Shown piece after piece: positions 1-9,184 of a DNA stretch of 64,000 nucleotides; position 1 is the first letter of the stretch; the number at the start of each line of letters is the position of its first letter. The translations under genes and the position numbers were made by a program. The notes beneath the pieces are model-generated. The model searched no databases. It was given only the letters and a program-made list of their open reading frames with translations, and was not told the origin of the DNA. This DNA comes from an uncultured Piscinibacter sp. (lineage in GTDB: Bacteria > Pseudomonadota > Gammaproteobacteria > Burkholderiales > Burkholderiaceae_C), in assembly GCF_937952055.1 (NCBI RefSeq), contig NZ_CALFYO010000011.1, forward strand, positions 1 to 64,000. Direction: 5' to 3'.

Positions 1-1491
1 GCGCAGGCAGCCGAAGTAGTTCAGCTGCATGGTGCGCTCGAAGTCGTGGAAGCGGTCGTAGCTCGACTCGATGGCGCGGCGGATCGAACGGCCGGCGTTG
101 TTGACGAGGAAGTCGACGCCGCCATGCGCCTCGGTCAGTGCCTGGATGAAGGCGGCGCAATCGGCCTCGTCGGCGATGTCCACGCTGTAGCTGTGCACGA
201 TCGAGTCCTTGCCGGCGAAGGCCTTGATTTCCTTCACCGCCTCGGCGAGCTTGTCGTTGTCGCGCGCACAGATGATGGTGATCGCGCCGGCCTGCGCGAA
301 CTTGCACGCTGCCGCCAGGCCGATGCCCGACGAGCCCCCGGTCACCAGCACCACCTTGCCTGCCACCGTGCCGCGCAGGGATCGGTCAATGAACAGCGCC
401 GGGTCGAGGTGGCGCTCCCAGTAGTCCCACAGTCGCCAGGCATAGTCGTGCAGGTTGGGACACTCGATGCCGCTGCCCTTCAGCGCCGCGTCGGTCTCGC
501 GGCGATCGAAGCGGGTCGGGTAGTTGACGAAGGTCATCATGTCCTCGGGCAGGCCGAGGTCTTTCATCACCGCCCTGTAGACACGCCGCACCGGCGCCAG
601 CGCCATCAGGCCCTTCTTGACACTCTTCGGGATGAAGCCGAGCAGCGCCGCGTTGACGAACAGGTTCATCTTCGGCGCGTGCGCGGCCTTGCTGAAGATG
701 TCCAGCACGTCGCCGACGCGGTAGCCCACGGGGTCGACCAGGTGGTAGCACTTGCCGCTGGCGTGGAAGTGGTGGCTGATGTGGTCGAGCGCGGCGACGA
801 CGAAGTCCACCGGCACGATGTTCACGCGCCCGCCTTCGAGGCCGACGCTGGGCATCCACGGCGGCAGGATCTGCCGCATGCGCTGGATCAGCTTGAAGAA
901 GTAGTACGGGCCGTCGACCTTGTCCATTTCGCCCGTCTTCGAGTCGCCCACCACCATGGCCGGGCGGTAGACGGTCCAGGGCACCCTGCACTCCTTGCGC
1001 ACGATCTTCTCGCTTTCGTGCTTGGTCATGAAGTACGGATGGTCCAGGCCCTCGGCCTCCTCGAACATGTCCTCGCGGAACACGCCTTCGTAGAGGCCTG
1101 CCGCGGCGATGGACGAGACATGGTGGAAATGCTTGACGTCGATCGCCTTGGCGAATTCGACCGCGCTGCGGGTGCCCTCGATGTTCGTCCTGACCTGGCT
1201 CTCTTCGTCGGCCTGGAGGTCATAGACCGCCGCGAGGTGGTACATGTGGTCGATGTGCCCCTTCAGCGCCTTCACCTCGTCGGAGCCCACGCCGAGCTTC
1301 TTGCTCGTCAGGTCGCCGTACACCGGTATCGCGCGCGTCCGGCCCACACCCCAGTACTGCAGCAACTCGGGCACCTTGCCTTCCGACTCCGGGCGCAGCA
1401 GGAAATACACGACCGCTCCGCGTCGCGCCAGCAGCGTCTTGACGAGACGCCTGCCGATGAAGCCGGTGGCGCCGGTGACGAAGTACTGCAT
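1..1491 (-). CDS. Two-domain SDR / fatty acyl-CoA reductase-like protein, C-terminus beyond window
   Basis: A clean reading frame of 497 codons runs leftwards off the window edge. The N-terminal half (about residues 1-350) is an extended short-chain dehydrogenase with the nucleotide motif TGATGFIG directly after the start and a Y-x3-K-like segment (YFMTKHE). A second, classical SDR domain starts near residue 375 with TGGSSGIG and has the NNAG motif. This order, reductase domain then classical SDR domain, is that of the bacterial bifunctional fatty acyl-CoA/aldehyde reductases, so reduction of an activated fatty acid or aldehyde is likely, but the substrate is not visible. It is divergent from the phasin gene, which suggests a storage-lipid context. 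Other SDR oxidoreductases of unknown substrate share this layout. Confidence 0.8.
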   Translation of the reverse strand, partial: MQYFVTGATGFIGRRLVKTLLARRGAVVYFLLRPESEGKVPELLQYWGVGRTRAIPVYGDLTSKKLGVGSDEVKALKGHIDHMYHLAAVYDLQADEESQVRTNIEGTRSAVEFAKAIDVKHFHHVSSIAAAGLYEGVFREDMFEEAEGLDHPYFMTKHESEKIVRKECRVPWTVYRPAMVVGDSKTGEMDKVDGPYYFFKLIQRMRQILPPWMPSVGLEGGRVNIVPVDFVVAALDHISHHFHASGKCYHLVDPVGYRVGDVLDIFSKAAHAPKMNLFVNAALLGFIPKSVKKGLMALAPVRRVYRAVMKDLGLPEDMMTFVNYPTRFDRRETDAALKGSGIECPNLHDYAWRLWDYWERHLDPALFIDRSLRGTVAGKVVLVTGGSSGIGLAAACKFAQAGAITIICARDNDKLAEAVKEIKAFAGKDSIVHSYSVDIADEADCAAFIQALTEAHGGVDFLVNNAGRSIRRAIESSYDRFHDFERTMQLNYFGCLR

Positions 1492-1676
1492 GGGGCTCCT
1501 CCTGGGTGGAAACGGGTTTGCACCTATTCTTGACTAAAGGTCCTGGAGCGACGCTGCGCGCTTACCCGGAGCGCTCCACGCCCGGCGTAGAGCCCTCGCC
1601 CTAGAGTTTTAGGCTGCTCCCTCCAAGAGGGGTGCCTATAGTGCAACTCATCCCCGCACACCACAGAGGACAGACC

Positions 1677-2207
1677 ATGGTCAAGAAGCTCAAGCAGATG
1701 GCGAACAAGAAGGCCACTTCCTCGGCAAGCCTGTTGGACGGCGCGCTCGCCGGCTCGGTGAAGGACTCGGCGCAGCAGATCTGGCTGGCCGGCATGGGCG
1801 CCTTCTCGAAGGCGCAGGAAGAAGGCGGCAAGGTGTTCGAGGCTCTCGTCAAGGAAGGCCTGTCGCTGCAGCGCAAGACGCAGGCAGTGGCTGAAGAGAA
1901 GATCGGCGCCGTGACCGGCAAGATGACCAGCATGGCCGGCGACGTGCAGAGCAAGGCCGGACAGCACTGGGACAAGCTCGAAACCATCTTCGAGGAGCGC
2001 ACCGCCAAGGCACTGAACAAGCTGGGCGTGCCCTCGGCGAAGGACGTGGAGGCGCTGATCAAGCGCATCGACGCGCTGAGCGCCCAGGTCGCCAAGCTCT
2101 CCAAGGGCGAGGCGCCAGCAAAGAAGGCTGCCGCAAAGAGCCGCGCCAACGGCGCGGCCAAGCCCGCCGCGAAGCGCGTGGCCGCGCGCAAGTCGGCTGC
2201 AGCCTGA
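1677..2207 (+). CDS. Phasin, PHA granule-associated family protein
   Basis: A 176-residue protein. The start at 1677 is preceded by AGAGGA; an in-frame start further upstream (1632) adds residues that do not look like the family. The central part is a long amphipathic helical region with QIWLAGMGAFSKAQEEG, typical of polyhydroxyalkanoate granule phasins. The last 40 residues are rich in lysine and alanine (AAKK, AAKR and AARK runs) like the histone-like tail of PhaF/PhaI proteins, which may contact DNA. It should coat PHA granules and help partition them between daughter cells. A rho-independent terminator follows. Confidence 0.88.
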   Translation: MVKKLKQMANKKATSSASLLDGALAGSVKDSAQQIWLAGMGAFSKAQEEGGKVFEALVKEGLSLQRKTQAVAEEKIGAVTGKMTSMAGDVQSKAGQHWDKLETIFEERTAKALNKLGVPSAKDVEALIKRIDALSAQVAKLSKGEAPAKKAAAKSRANGAAKPAAKRVAARKSAAA

Positions 2208-2228
2208 GCGCCGCCTCCTGCTGCGGGC

Positions 2229-2256
2229 GGGGCACCAGGGGTGCCCCGTTTCGTCT
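2229..2256 (+). terminator. Rho-independent terminator of the phasin gene
   Basis: A perfect 8-bp stem, GGGGCACC pairing with GGTGCCCC around a 3-base loop (2229-2247), followed by the T-rich tract GTTTCGTCTT, 22 bases after the phasin stop codon. Confidence 0.8.
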
Positions 2257-2326
2257 TGTGCGCGCCGAATCCGATCTAGACACGCTGCTCCAGCGGGAAG
2301 CACGTGTCGCGGCCTAGACTGAGGCC

Positions 2327-3544
2327 ATGATGAATCGCCCCCGCATCGGTGTGGCCCTGGCCGGCGGGGGCCCGTTGGGTGCCGTCTACGAACTCGGCGC
2401 GCTGTGCGCGTTGGACGAGGCGATCACCGGCCTCGACCTGGCCAACTGCCACGCCTACGTCGGCGTTTCGGCAGGCGGCTTCATCGCCGCTGCGCTGGCC
2501 AACGGCATGAGCCCACGCGAGCAATGCGCCTCGTTCATCGAGAACGAGGGGGCGGCCCACGACATCTTCGAACCCTCGCTGCTGCTGCGGCCGGCCTGGG
2601 GCGAATTCGCCAGGCGCCTTGCCGCGCTGCCGCGCGTGGCATGGCAGGCGCTGTGGGTGGGCGCGTTACAGCGCCGCTCGGCCAGCGTCACGCTGGAGCA
2701 GTTCGGCCATGCGCTGCCCACCGGCTTGTTCTCCAACACCGGCGTCGAGGCGCAGCTGCGCCGGCAGTTCGCGGTGGCGGGGCGCAGCAACGACTTCCGC
2801 AAGCTGCAGCGCAAGCTGGTGCTGGTGGCCACCGATCTCGACAGTGGCGAGAGCGCGCCGTTCGGCCAGCCCGGCTGGGACGGCATTCCAATCTCGCAGG
2901 CGGTGCAGGCCAGTTCGGCGCTGCCGGGGCTCTTCCCGCCGGTGGAGATCGGCGGACGGTGCTACGTCGACGGCGCGCTGAAGAAGACGCTGCACGCCTC
3001 GGTGCTGCTCGACGAGGGCCTCGACCTGCTGCTGTGCCTCAACCCGCTGGTGCCTTTCGACGCCGCGCATGCGCCTCGCCACCGCGTGCTCAGCAGCGGC
3101 GAGCCGCGCATCCCCAAGCTGGTCGACGGCGGCCTGCCGGTGGTGCTGTCGCAGACCTTCCGCACGCTGATCCATTCGCGGCTCGAGCTCGGCATGAAGG
3201 GCTACGAGCGCAGCCATCCCGACACCGACATCCTGCTCTTCGAACCCGACCAACGCGACCCGGAGATGTTCCTCGCCAACACCTTCGGCTACTCGCAGCG
3301 GCGCCGGCTGGCCGAGCATGCCTATCGGCAGACGCGCGAGCAGTTGAGAGCGCAGCGGCCGCTGCTTGCCGCGAAGCTGGCACGGCACGGCCTGACGCTG
3401 GACGACGCCGTGCTCGACGACCACCACCGCACGCTGTTGCGCCGCCCGGCGCGCCGCGCCCGACCCGGGCTGCCTTCAGCGCTGGCGGTGAAGAAGCTCG
3501 AGCAGGTGCTCGATGAACTCGAGGTGGCACTGCTGGCGGACTGA
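2327..3544 (+). CDS. Patatin-like phospholipase family protein
   Basis: A 405-residue protein with the full patatin signature: oxyanion loop AGGGPLGAVYELG near residue 12, nucleophile elbow GVSAG with Ser48, and the catalytic dyad aspartate in DGA (Asp215). It is expected to hydrolyse acyl ester bonds of phospholipids or related lipids in the cytoplasm or at the inner face of the membrane. The C-terminal 100 residues are an arginine-rich helical extension not needed for catalysis. It stands alone between the phasin terminator and the convergent yqaA gene, which stops 3 bases beyond its own stop. Its exact substrate cannot be read from the sequence; a role in lipid or PHA turnover is only suggested by its neighbour. 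Confidence 0.88.
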   Translation: MMNRPRIGVALAGGGPLGAVYELGALCALDEAITGLDLANCHAYVGVSAGGFIAAALANGMSPREQCASFIENEGAAHDIFEPSLLLRPAWGEFARRLAALPRVAWQALWVGALQRRSASVTLEQFGHALPTGLFSNTGVEAQLRRQFAVAGRSNDFRKLQRKLVLVATDLDSGESAPFGQPGWDGIPISQAVQASSALPGLFPPVEIGGRCYVDGALKKTLHASVLLDEGLDLLLCLNPLVPFDAAHAPRHRVLSSGEPRIPKLVDGGLPVVLSQTFRTLIHSRLELGMKGYERSHPDTDILLFEPDQRDPEMFLANTFGYSQRRRLAEHAYRQTREQLRAQRPLLAAKLARHGLTLDDAVLDDHHRTLLRRPARRARPGLPSALAVKKLEQVLDELEVALLAD

Positions 3545-3547
3545 GGT

Positions 3548-4024
3548 TCAGAGCTTGCCCGGGAACCACCACAGCAGCACGGCGGTCATCGTCAGGTAGC
3601 GCGCGAACTTGCCGATCGCCATGTAGAGCACGCAGGGCCAGAACGGCAGTCGCAGCCAGCCCGCCACGGCGCACAGTGGATCGCCCACCGCGGGCAGCCA
3701 CGACAGCAGGCAGGCCTTGGGCCCGAAGCGCTCGAGCCACTTCAGGGCCCGTGCCTCGACATGCTTGTGCGTGACCCGCTCGTAGGCGCGCTCCGCTCCG
3801 TAGCCCATCGCCCAGGTGAGCGCACCGCCCAGCGTGTTGCCGGCGGTGGCGACGAGGATGGCGCTCCAGAACAGCTCGGGATTGAGCTTGAGCAGGCCGA
3901 ACACCGCGGGCTCCGAGCCCAAAGGCAGCAGCGTGGCCGACACGAAGGCGACCACGAACACCGTGCTGAGCCCGAACTCGGGCAGGGCCAGCACCGCCAG
4001 CAGGGATTGCAGCCAAGCCTCCAT
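3548..4024 (-). CDS. YqaA family membrane protein (DedA/VTT superfamily)
   Basis: A 158-residue polytopic membrane protein with the VTT-type segment SWLPAVGDPLCAVAGWLRLP, the re-entrant loop characteristic of YqaA/DedA relatives. Four or five hydrophobic segments are seen, including residues 15-40, 55-75, 110-130 and 135-155. DedA-superfamily proteins act as lipid flippases or transporters in the inner membrane; the substrate of YqaA itself is not established. The gene is convergent with the patatin gene and divergent from dusB. Confidence 0.8.
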   Translation of the reverse strand: MEAWLQSLLAVLALPEFGLSTVFVVAFVSATLLPLGSEPAVFGLLKLNPELFWSAILVATAGNTLGGALTWAMGYGAERAYERVTHKHVEARALKWLERFGPKACLLSWLPAVGDPLCAVAGWLRLPFWPCVLYMAIGKFARYLTMTAVLLWWFPGKL

Positions 4025-4128
4025 CGAAAGCGATTATCGACACAGGACCCTTGATGCACCGCACCACGAGACCTCCCGACGCGCTGGCTATACTCCTGCC
4101 TCTCTTTTCAGCACCCGCCCCCTTCCCC

Positions 4129-5169
4129 ATGCGCATCGGCCACATCACGCTGGCAAACCGGCTGTTTGCCGCCCCGATGGCCGGGGTGACGGACCGCCCG
4201 TTCCGCATGCTGTGCAAGCAGCTCGGTGCGGGCTACGCGGTCAGCGAGATGGTGACCTCGCGCAAGGACCTGTGGAACAGCCTGAAGACCAGCCGACGCG
4301 CCGACCACCGCGGCGAGACGTCGCCGATCGCCGTGCAGATCGCCGGCACCGACGCGCCGATGATGGCCGAGGCGGCGGCCTACAACGTCGACCGCGGCGC
4401 GCAGATCATCGACATCAACATGGGCTGCCCGGCCAAGAAGGTGTGCAGCAAGTGGGCCGGCTCGGCGCTGATGCAGGACGAGCCGCTGGCCACGGCGATC
4501 GTCGAGGCCGTGGTCGCGGCCTGCGCGCCACGCAACGTGCCGGTGACGTTGAAGATGCGCACCGGCTGGTGCGACAGCGAACGCAACGCGGTGCGCCTGG
4601 CGCGCATGGCCGAGGCCGCCGGCATCTCGATGGTGACCGTGCACGGCCGCACGCGCGAGCAGGGCTACGGGGGTGCGGCGGAGTACGAAACCATCGCGGC
4701 GGTGAAGGCGGCGGTGTCGATTCCCGTGGTCGCCAACGGCGACATCGACTCGCCGCGCAAGGCGCGCGCCGTATTCGCGGCGACCGGCGCCGATGCGATC
4801 ATGATCGGCCGTGCTGCGCAGGGTCGGCCGTGGATCTTCGCCGAGATCGCACACTTCCTCGCCACCGGCGAGGAACTCGCCCCGCCGCGCACGGCCCAGG
4901 CTAGAGCATGGCTGGTACAGCACCTGCACGCCCACTACACCCTCTATGGAGAAGGCGCCGGCGTTCGCAGCGCCCGCAAGCACATCGGCTGGGCGGTGCG
5001 CGCGTTGCCCGGCGGCGAGGCCTTCCGCGCCGAGATGAACCTGATCGACGACTGCGCGGCTCAGTTGCGCGCGGTGGAGACGTTCTTCGACCGCCTCGCC
5101 GATACCCATCCACGGCTGCCGGTCACGAGCCGCGCCGCCAACGACGACGTTCTGGCACGAAAAGCATGA
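4129..5169 (+). CDS. dusB: tRNA dihydrouridine synthase B
   Basis: A 346-residue flavoenzyme that reduces specific uridines of the tRNA D-loop to dihydrouridine. FMN-barrel motifs are present: APMAGVTD near residue 15, the active-site INMGCPAKKV with catalytic Cys100, and VANGDID and IGRAAQGRPWIF, which bind FMN phosphate. The start at 4129 (MRIGHITL) matches the usual DusB N-terminus; an in-frame ATG at 4051 would add 26 atypical residues. The stop codon overlaps the start of fis (ATGA), the conserved dusB-fis arrangement of proteobacteria. Confidence 0.95.
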   Translation: MRIGHITLANRLFAAPMAGVTDRPFRMLCKQLGAGYAVSEMVTSRKDLWNSLKTSRRADHRGETSPIAVQIAGTDAPMMAEAAAYNVDRGAQIIDINMGCPAKKVCSKWAGSALMQDEPLATAIVEAVVAACAPRNVPVTLKMRTGWCDSERNAVRLARMAEAAGISMVTVHGRTREQGYGGAAEYETIAAVKAAVSIPVVANGDIDSPRKARAVFAATGADAIMIGRAAQGRPWIFAEIAHFLATGEELAPPRTAQARAWLVQHLHAHYTLYGEGAGVRSARKHIGWAVRALPGGEAFRAEMNLIDDCAAQLRAVETFFDRLADTHPRLPVTSRAANDDVLARKA

Positions 5170-5402
5170 GCAAGAAACACATCGAGGAGTGCATCCGGGA
5201 GAACCTGGAGGGCTATTTCAAGGACCTGCGCGGTGTCGAGCCGGCTGCGATGTACGACATGATCCTGCGCGTGGTGGAGAAGCCGCTGCTCGAGGTGGTG
5301 ATGAAACACGCCGAGGGCAACCAGAGCCGCGCCGCCGACTGGCTGGGCATCAACCGCAACACCCTGCGGCGAAAGCTGCTCGACCACAAGCTGATCAAGT
5401 AG
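5166..5402 (+). CDS. fis: Fis family nucleoid-associated DNA-binding protein
   Basis: A 78-residue protein ending in the Fis helix-turn-helix (NQSRAADWLGINRNTLRRKL). It is shorter at the N-terminus than enteric Fis, which is usual in betaproteobacteria. It starts inside the dusB stop codon (ATGA overlap), so it is translationally coupled. Fis bends DNA and modulates rRNA, recombination and growth-phase genes. purH follows after 7 bases, so the three genes probably share a transcript. Confidence 0.95.
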   Translation: MSKKHIEECIRENLEGYFKDLRGVEPAAMYDMILRVVEKPLLEVVMKHAEGNQSRAADWLGINRNTLRRKLLDHKLIK

Positions 5403-5409
5403 GACGACC

Positions 5410-6981
5410 ATGACGACCGCGCTGATTTCCGTTTCCGACAAGACCGGCGTGCTCGAGTTCGCACGCGGACTGCACGACCTGGGCGTGAAGCTGCTGTCCA
5501 CGGGCGGCACGGCGAAGCTGCTCGCCGACGCCGGGCTGGGCGTCACCGAGGTGGCCGACCACACCGGTTTCCCGGAAATGCTCGACGGCCGCGTGAAGAC
5601 GCTGCATCCGAAGATCCACGGCGGTCTGCTGGCGCGACGCGACCTGCCGGCGCACGTGAAGGCGCTGCAGGCCCATGGCATCGCGACGATCGACGTGCTG
5701 GTGGTGAACCTCTATCCGTTCGAGGCCACCGTCGCCAAGCCCGGCTGCACGCTGGAGGACGCGATCGAGAACATCGACATCGGCGGTCCGGCGATGGTGC
5801 GCTCGGCAGCGAAGAACTGGAAGGACGTCGCGGTGCTCACCGATGCGTCGCAGTACGAGAGCGTGCTCGCCGAGCTGAAGGCCGGCGGCATCAGCCAGAA
5901 GACGAAGTTCGCGCTGTCGGTGGCGGCCTTCAACCGCATCAGCAACTACGACGCCGCGATCAGCGACTACCTGTCCTCGCTGCAGGAGGACGGCTCGCGC
6001 AGCGCCTTCCCGGCGCAGGCCAACGGCCGCTTCGTCAAGCTGCAGGACCTGCGCTACGGCGAGAATCCGCACCAGTCGGCGGCCTTCTATCGCGATCTCC
6101 ACCCCGCCCCGGGTTCGCTGGTGACGGCCCGGCAGCTGCAGGGCAAGGAGCTCTCGTACAACAACATCGCCGATGCCGACGCGGCGTGGGAGTGCGTGAA
6201 GAGCTTCGACACACCGGCCTGCGTGATCGTCAAGCATGCCAACCCCTGCGGCGTGGCGCTCGGCGCGAGCCCGGCCGAGGCCTATGCCAAGGCCTTCAAG
6301 ACCGACCCGACCTCGGCCTTCGGCGGCATCATCGCCTTCAACCGCGAGCTCGACGGCGAAGGTGCGGCGCTGGTCGCCAAGCAGTTCGTCGAAGTGCTGA
6401 TCGCGCCGTCGTTCACGGCCGAGGCCCGAGCGGCGTTTGCCTCCAAGGCGAACACGCGGCTGCTGCAAATCGCCCTGCCCGCCGGTGGTGACACGGCCTG
6501 GCAGCAGGGCCGTAATGCGCAGGACGTCAAGCGCGTCGGCTCGGGCCTCTTGATCCAGGACGCCGACAACCGCGAGGTATCGCGCGCCGAGCTGAAGGTG
6601 GTGACGAAGAAACAGCCCACGGCGGCCCAGCTCGACGACCTGTTGTTTGCCTGGAAGGTCGCCAAGTACGTCAAGAGCAACGCCATCGTCTTCTGCGGTG
6701 GCGGCATGACACTGGGCGTGGGCGCGGGACAGATGAGCCGCATCGACTCCGCGCGCATTGCCTCGATCAAGGCGGCCAACGCCGGCCTGACGCTGCAGGG
6801 CTCGGCCGTGGCGAGCGATGCCTTCTTCCCCTTCCGCGACGGCCTGGACGTGGTCGTCGATGCGGGTGCCGCCTGCGTCATCCAGCCCGGAGGATCGGTG
6901 CGCGACGACGAAGTCATCGCGGCGGCCGACGAGCGCGGCATCTCGATGGTGCTGACTGGCGTGCGCCACTTCAGGCACTGA
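5410..6981 (+). CDS. purH: Bifunctional AICAR transformylase / IMP cyclohydrolase
   Basis: A 523-residue protein that performs the last two steps of de novo IMP synthesis: formylation of AICAR by 10-formyl-THF, then ring closure. The N-terminal IMP cyclohydrolase domain (about 1-195) begins with ALISVSDKTG and carries STGGTAKLL and GRVKTLHP. The C-terminal transformylase domain contains LRYGENPHQSAAFY, the catalytic KHANPCG segment and PGGSVRDDEVI near the end. Length and motifs are those of the family. It begins 7 bases after fis. Confidence 0.97.
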   Translation: MTTALISVSDKTGVLEFARGLHDLGVKLLSTGGTAKLLADAGLGVTEVADHTGFPEMLDGRVKTLHPKIHGGLLARRDLPAHVKALQAHGIATIDVLVVNLYPFEATVAKPGCTLEDAIENIDIGGPAMVRSAAKNWKDVAVLTDASQYESVLAELKAGGISQKTKFALSVAAFNRISNYDAAISDYLSSLQEDGSRSAFPAQANGRFVKLQDLRYGENPHQSAAFYRDLHPAPGSLVTARQLQGKELSYNNIADADAAWECVKSFDTPACVIVKHANPCGVALGASPAEAYAKAFKTDPTSAFGGIIAFNRELDGEGAALVAKQFVEVLIAPSFTAEARAAFASKANTRLLQIALPAGGDTAWQQGRNAQDVKRVGSGLLIQDADNREVSRAELKVVTKKQPTAAQLDDLLFAWKVAKYVKSNAIVFCGGGMTLGVGAGQMSRIDSARIASIKAANAGLTLQGSAVASDAFFPFRDGLDVVVDAGAACVIQPGGSVRDDEVIAAADERGISMVLTGVRHFRH

Positions 6982-6991
6982 TCGCCTGTTC

Positions 6992-7609
6992 ATGAAGCTG
7001 CCCGAGGCTGCCGGACTCTTCCTCGCCTTCCTCGCCCGCCTGATCACCGGCGCGCAAGGCCACTGGTACGGCAGCCCGCCCAAGGCCGAGCAGCGCATCT
7101 ACTTCGCCAACCACCAGAGCCACTTCGACTGGGTGCTGATCTGGGCGGCTCTGCCCCACGAGCTTCGCGCCGTCACGCGGCCGATCGCTGCACGCGACTA
7201 CTGGACCTCGAGCCGGTTCAAGCACTGGATCACGCGCGAGATCTTCAACGCGGTCTACGTGAGCCGGCAGCGCAGCGAGGACGAAGACCCGCTCGAGCCG
7301 CTGATGGAGGCGCTCAGGAGCGGCGACTCGCTGGTCATTTTCCCCGAGGGCACGCGCGGACACGCGGCCGACCCGGCGCCCTTCAGGGCCGGCCTGTTCC
7401 ATCTGGCCGAGGCCTTCCCGGAGGTGCAGCTGATCCCGGCATGGATCGATAACGTGCAGCGCGTCATGCCCAAGGGCGAGGTGGTGCCGGTACCCATCCT
7501 CTGTTCCGTGACGTTCGGCGCGCCGATGGCGCTGCAGCCCGGCGAGGACAAGCGCACGTTCCTCGAACGCGCGCGCCAGGCCGTGATCGCGCTCCGGGAC
7601 GTCGGCTGA
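6992..7609 (+). CDS. 1-acyl-sn-glycerol-3-phosphate acyltransferase family protein
   Basis: A 205-residue PlsC-type acyltransferase with the H-x4-D catalytic motif (NHQSHFD, about residues 35-41) and the phosphate-binding FPEGTR (about residue 115). It should transfer an acyl chain to lysophosphatidic acid or a related lysolipid. The next gene, one base downstream, is a CTP:phosphatidate cytidylyltransferase-like protein, so the pair would make CDP-diacylglycerol from lysophosphatidate. It is shorter than canonical PlsC and may be a second copy. Confidence 0.88.
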   Translation: MKLPEAAGLFLAFLARLITGAQGHWYGSPPKAEQRIYFANHQSHFDWVLIWAALPHELRAVTRPIAARDYWTSSRFKHWITREIFNAVYVSRQRSEDEDPLEPLMEALRSGDSLVIFPEGTRGHAADPAPFRAGLFHLAEAFPEVQLIPAWIDNVQRVMPKGEVVPVPILCSVTFGAPMALQPGEDKRTFLERARQAVIALRDVG

Positions 7610-7610
7610 C

Positions 7611-8579
7611 ATGGGCGCCCTGCGCAACCTCAGCGTCAGCGAGCAGGTCGGCCTGCTGTTCGTGCTGCTGTTCGGCCTGCTGACCATCGTCAGCATCGTT
7701 GCCACCACGCGCTCGGTGCGCGAGCGCTCGCCGGACGAACAGGAGCACTTCGACCGCTTCGTGCGCGACCTGCGCGCGGTGTGGATGGGTGCGGTCCTGT
7801 TCTGGATCGCCTGGGCCTCGGGCGCCTTCGTATCGACACTGCTGTTCGGCGTGCTGTCCTTCATCGCGCTGCGCGAGTTCGTCACGCTGACGCACACCCG
7901 CCGTGGCGACCACCGCAGCCTGCTGCTCGCCTTCTTCGTCGTGCTGCCGCTGCAATACGGCATCGTTGCCACCGAACACTTCGACCTGTTCACGGTGTTC
8001 GTGCCGGTCTACGTGTTCCTCGCCATCCCGGTGGTCAGCGCCTTCGGCAACGACCCGACACGCTTTCTCGAGCGCACGGCGAAGATCCAGTGGGGCATCA
8101 TGGTGTGCGTCTACGGCATGAGCCACGCCCCGGCCCTGCTGCTGCTCGACCTGCCGCGCTACGAGGGGCGCGGCGCCTTCATGGTGCTCTACCTCGTCGT
8201 CGTCGTGGCCACCGCGCAGATCGCGCAGGAGACGGCGAGCCGCTGGCTGCGGCGGCGGCCAGTGGCCCGCGCGATCAGCCGCTCCTTCTCGTGGCGCGCC
8301 TGGTGGACCGGCGCGCTGGCGGCGGCGATCGTCGGTGCGGCGCTGTACTGGGCAACGCCCTTTAAGCCGATCCCGGCGCTGATCATGGGTTTCATTGCCG
8401 GCGGCAGCGGCACCTTCGGCGAGTTCGTCATGAAGGCATTGAAGAAGGACGCCGGCGTGCCCAGCTGGGGCGGCAAGGCGTCGGTGACCGGCGCGGTGGG
8501 CCTGCTCGACCGCGTGGCTCCGCTGTGCTTCGCCGCACCGGTGTTCTTCCACTCGGTGCGCTGGTACTTCGGCGTGTAG
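7611..8579 (+). CDS. Phosphatidate cytidylyltransferase family protein (CdsA-like)
   Basis: A 322-residue polytopic membrane protein with about seven or eight hydrophobic segments. The C-terminal region holds GFIAGGSGTFGEFVMKALKKD followed by a W-x-G-K segment, close to the CDP-diacylglycerol synthase signature S-x-x-[GK]-R-x2-KD-x4-P with the KD conserved. It should make CDP-diacylglycerol from phosphatidate and CTP in the inner membrane. It follows the acyltransferase with a one-base gap, so the two are almost certainly one operon. Such pairs are often additional to the main cdsA. Confidence 0.82.
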   Translation: MGALRNLSVSEQVGLLFVLLFGLLTIVSIVATTRSVRERSPDEQEHFDRFVRDLRAVWMGAVLFWIAWASGAFVSTLLFGVLSFIALREFVTLTHTRRGDHRSLLLAFFVVLPLQYGIVATEHFDLFTVFVPVYVFLAIPVVSAFGNDPTRFLERTAKIQWGIMVCVYGMSHAPALLLLDLPRYEGRGAFMVLYLVVVVATAQIAQETASRWLRRRPVARAISRSFSWRAWWTGALAAAIVGAALYWATPFKPIPALIMGFIAGGSGTFGEFVMKALKKDAGVPSWGGKASVTGAVGLLDRVAPLCFAAPVFFHSVRWYFGV

Positions 8580-8601
8580 GCAACGCAGGCACACTGGCCC
8601 C

Positions 8602-9150
8602 ATGCGGATCCTCGGCATCGACCCCGGCCTGCGCACCACCGGCTTCGGCGTGATCGAGGCCGAAGGCTCGCGGCTGCACTACGTGGCCAGCGGCACGATC
8701 AAGACCGATGCGGCGGCGATCGGCGAGCTGCCGGCGAGGCTGAAGATCATCTTCGACGGCGTGCGCGAGGTCACCGCGCGCTATCGGCCCGACTGCGCGT
8801 CGATGGAGATCGTCTTCGTCAATGTCAATCCGCAGTCCACGCTGCTGCTCGGGCAGGCGCGGGGCGCGGCGCTGGCGGCGCTGGTGTCCAACGATCTGGC
8901 GGTGTCCGAATACACCGCGCTGCAGATGAAGAAGGCCGTGGTCGGCCACGGCCAGGCGCGCAAGGAGCAGGTCCAGGCGATGGTGGCGCGGCTGCTGGCC
9001 CTGCCCGGCGAGCCGGGCAAGGACGCCGCCGACGCGCTCGGGCTGGCGATCTGCCACGCCCATGCCGGCGCGTCGTTCGCGGCGATCTCGCGCACCACGA
9101 CGCTGGCGCGCCGCGTGCATGCCCAGTATCGCAAAGGCCGAAGTTACTGA
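8602..9150 (+). CDS. ruvC: Holliday junction resolvase RuvC
   Basis: A 182-residue endonuclease with the RNase H-fold catalytic acidic residues in their expected places: Asp7 (GIDPGL), Glu69 (SMEIVF), Asp141 and Asp144 (DAADAL). It cleaves Holliday junctions together with RuvAB. The ruvA and ruvB genes are not adjacent here. The start ATG is 22 bases after the CdsA-like gene. Confidence 0.97.
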   Translation: MRILGIDPGLRTTGFGVIEAEGSRLHYVASGTIKTDAAAIGELPARLKIIFDGVREVTARYRPDCASMEIVFVNVNPQSTLLLGQARGAALAALVSNDLAVSEYTALQMKKAVVGHGQARKEQVQAMVARLLALPGEPGKDAADALGLAICHAHAGASFAAISRTTTLARRVHAQYRKGRSY

Positions 9151-9184
9151 CGGGCCACGTCTTCAGGCGACAATCGCGCCCTCT

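Noticed and set aside
46..1533. Long plus-strand open frame opposite the partial reductase gene
   Set aside because: The minus strand reads as a perfect two-domain SDR. The antisense frame is H/R/D/V-rich and low in complexity, as expected for a GC-rich shadow.
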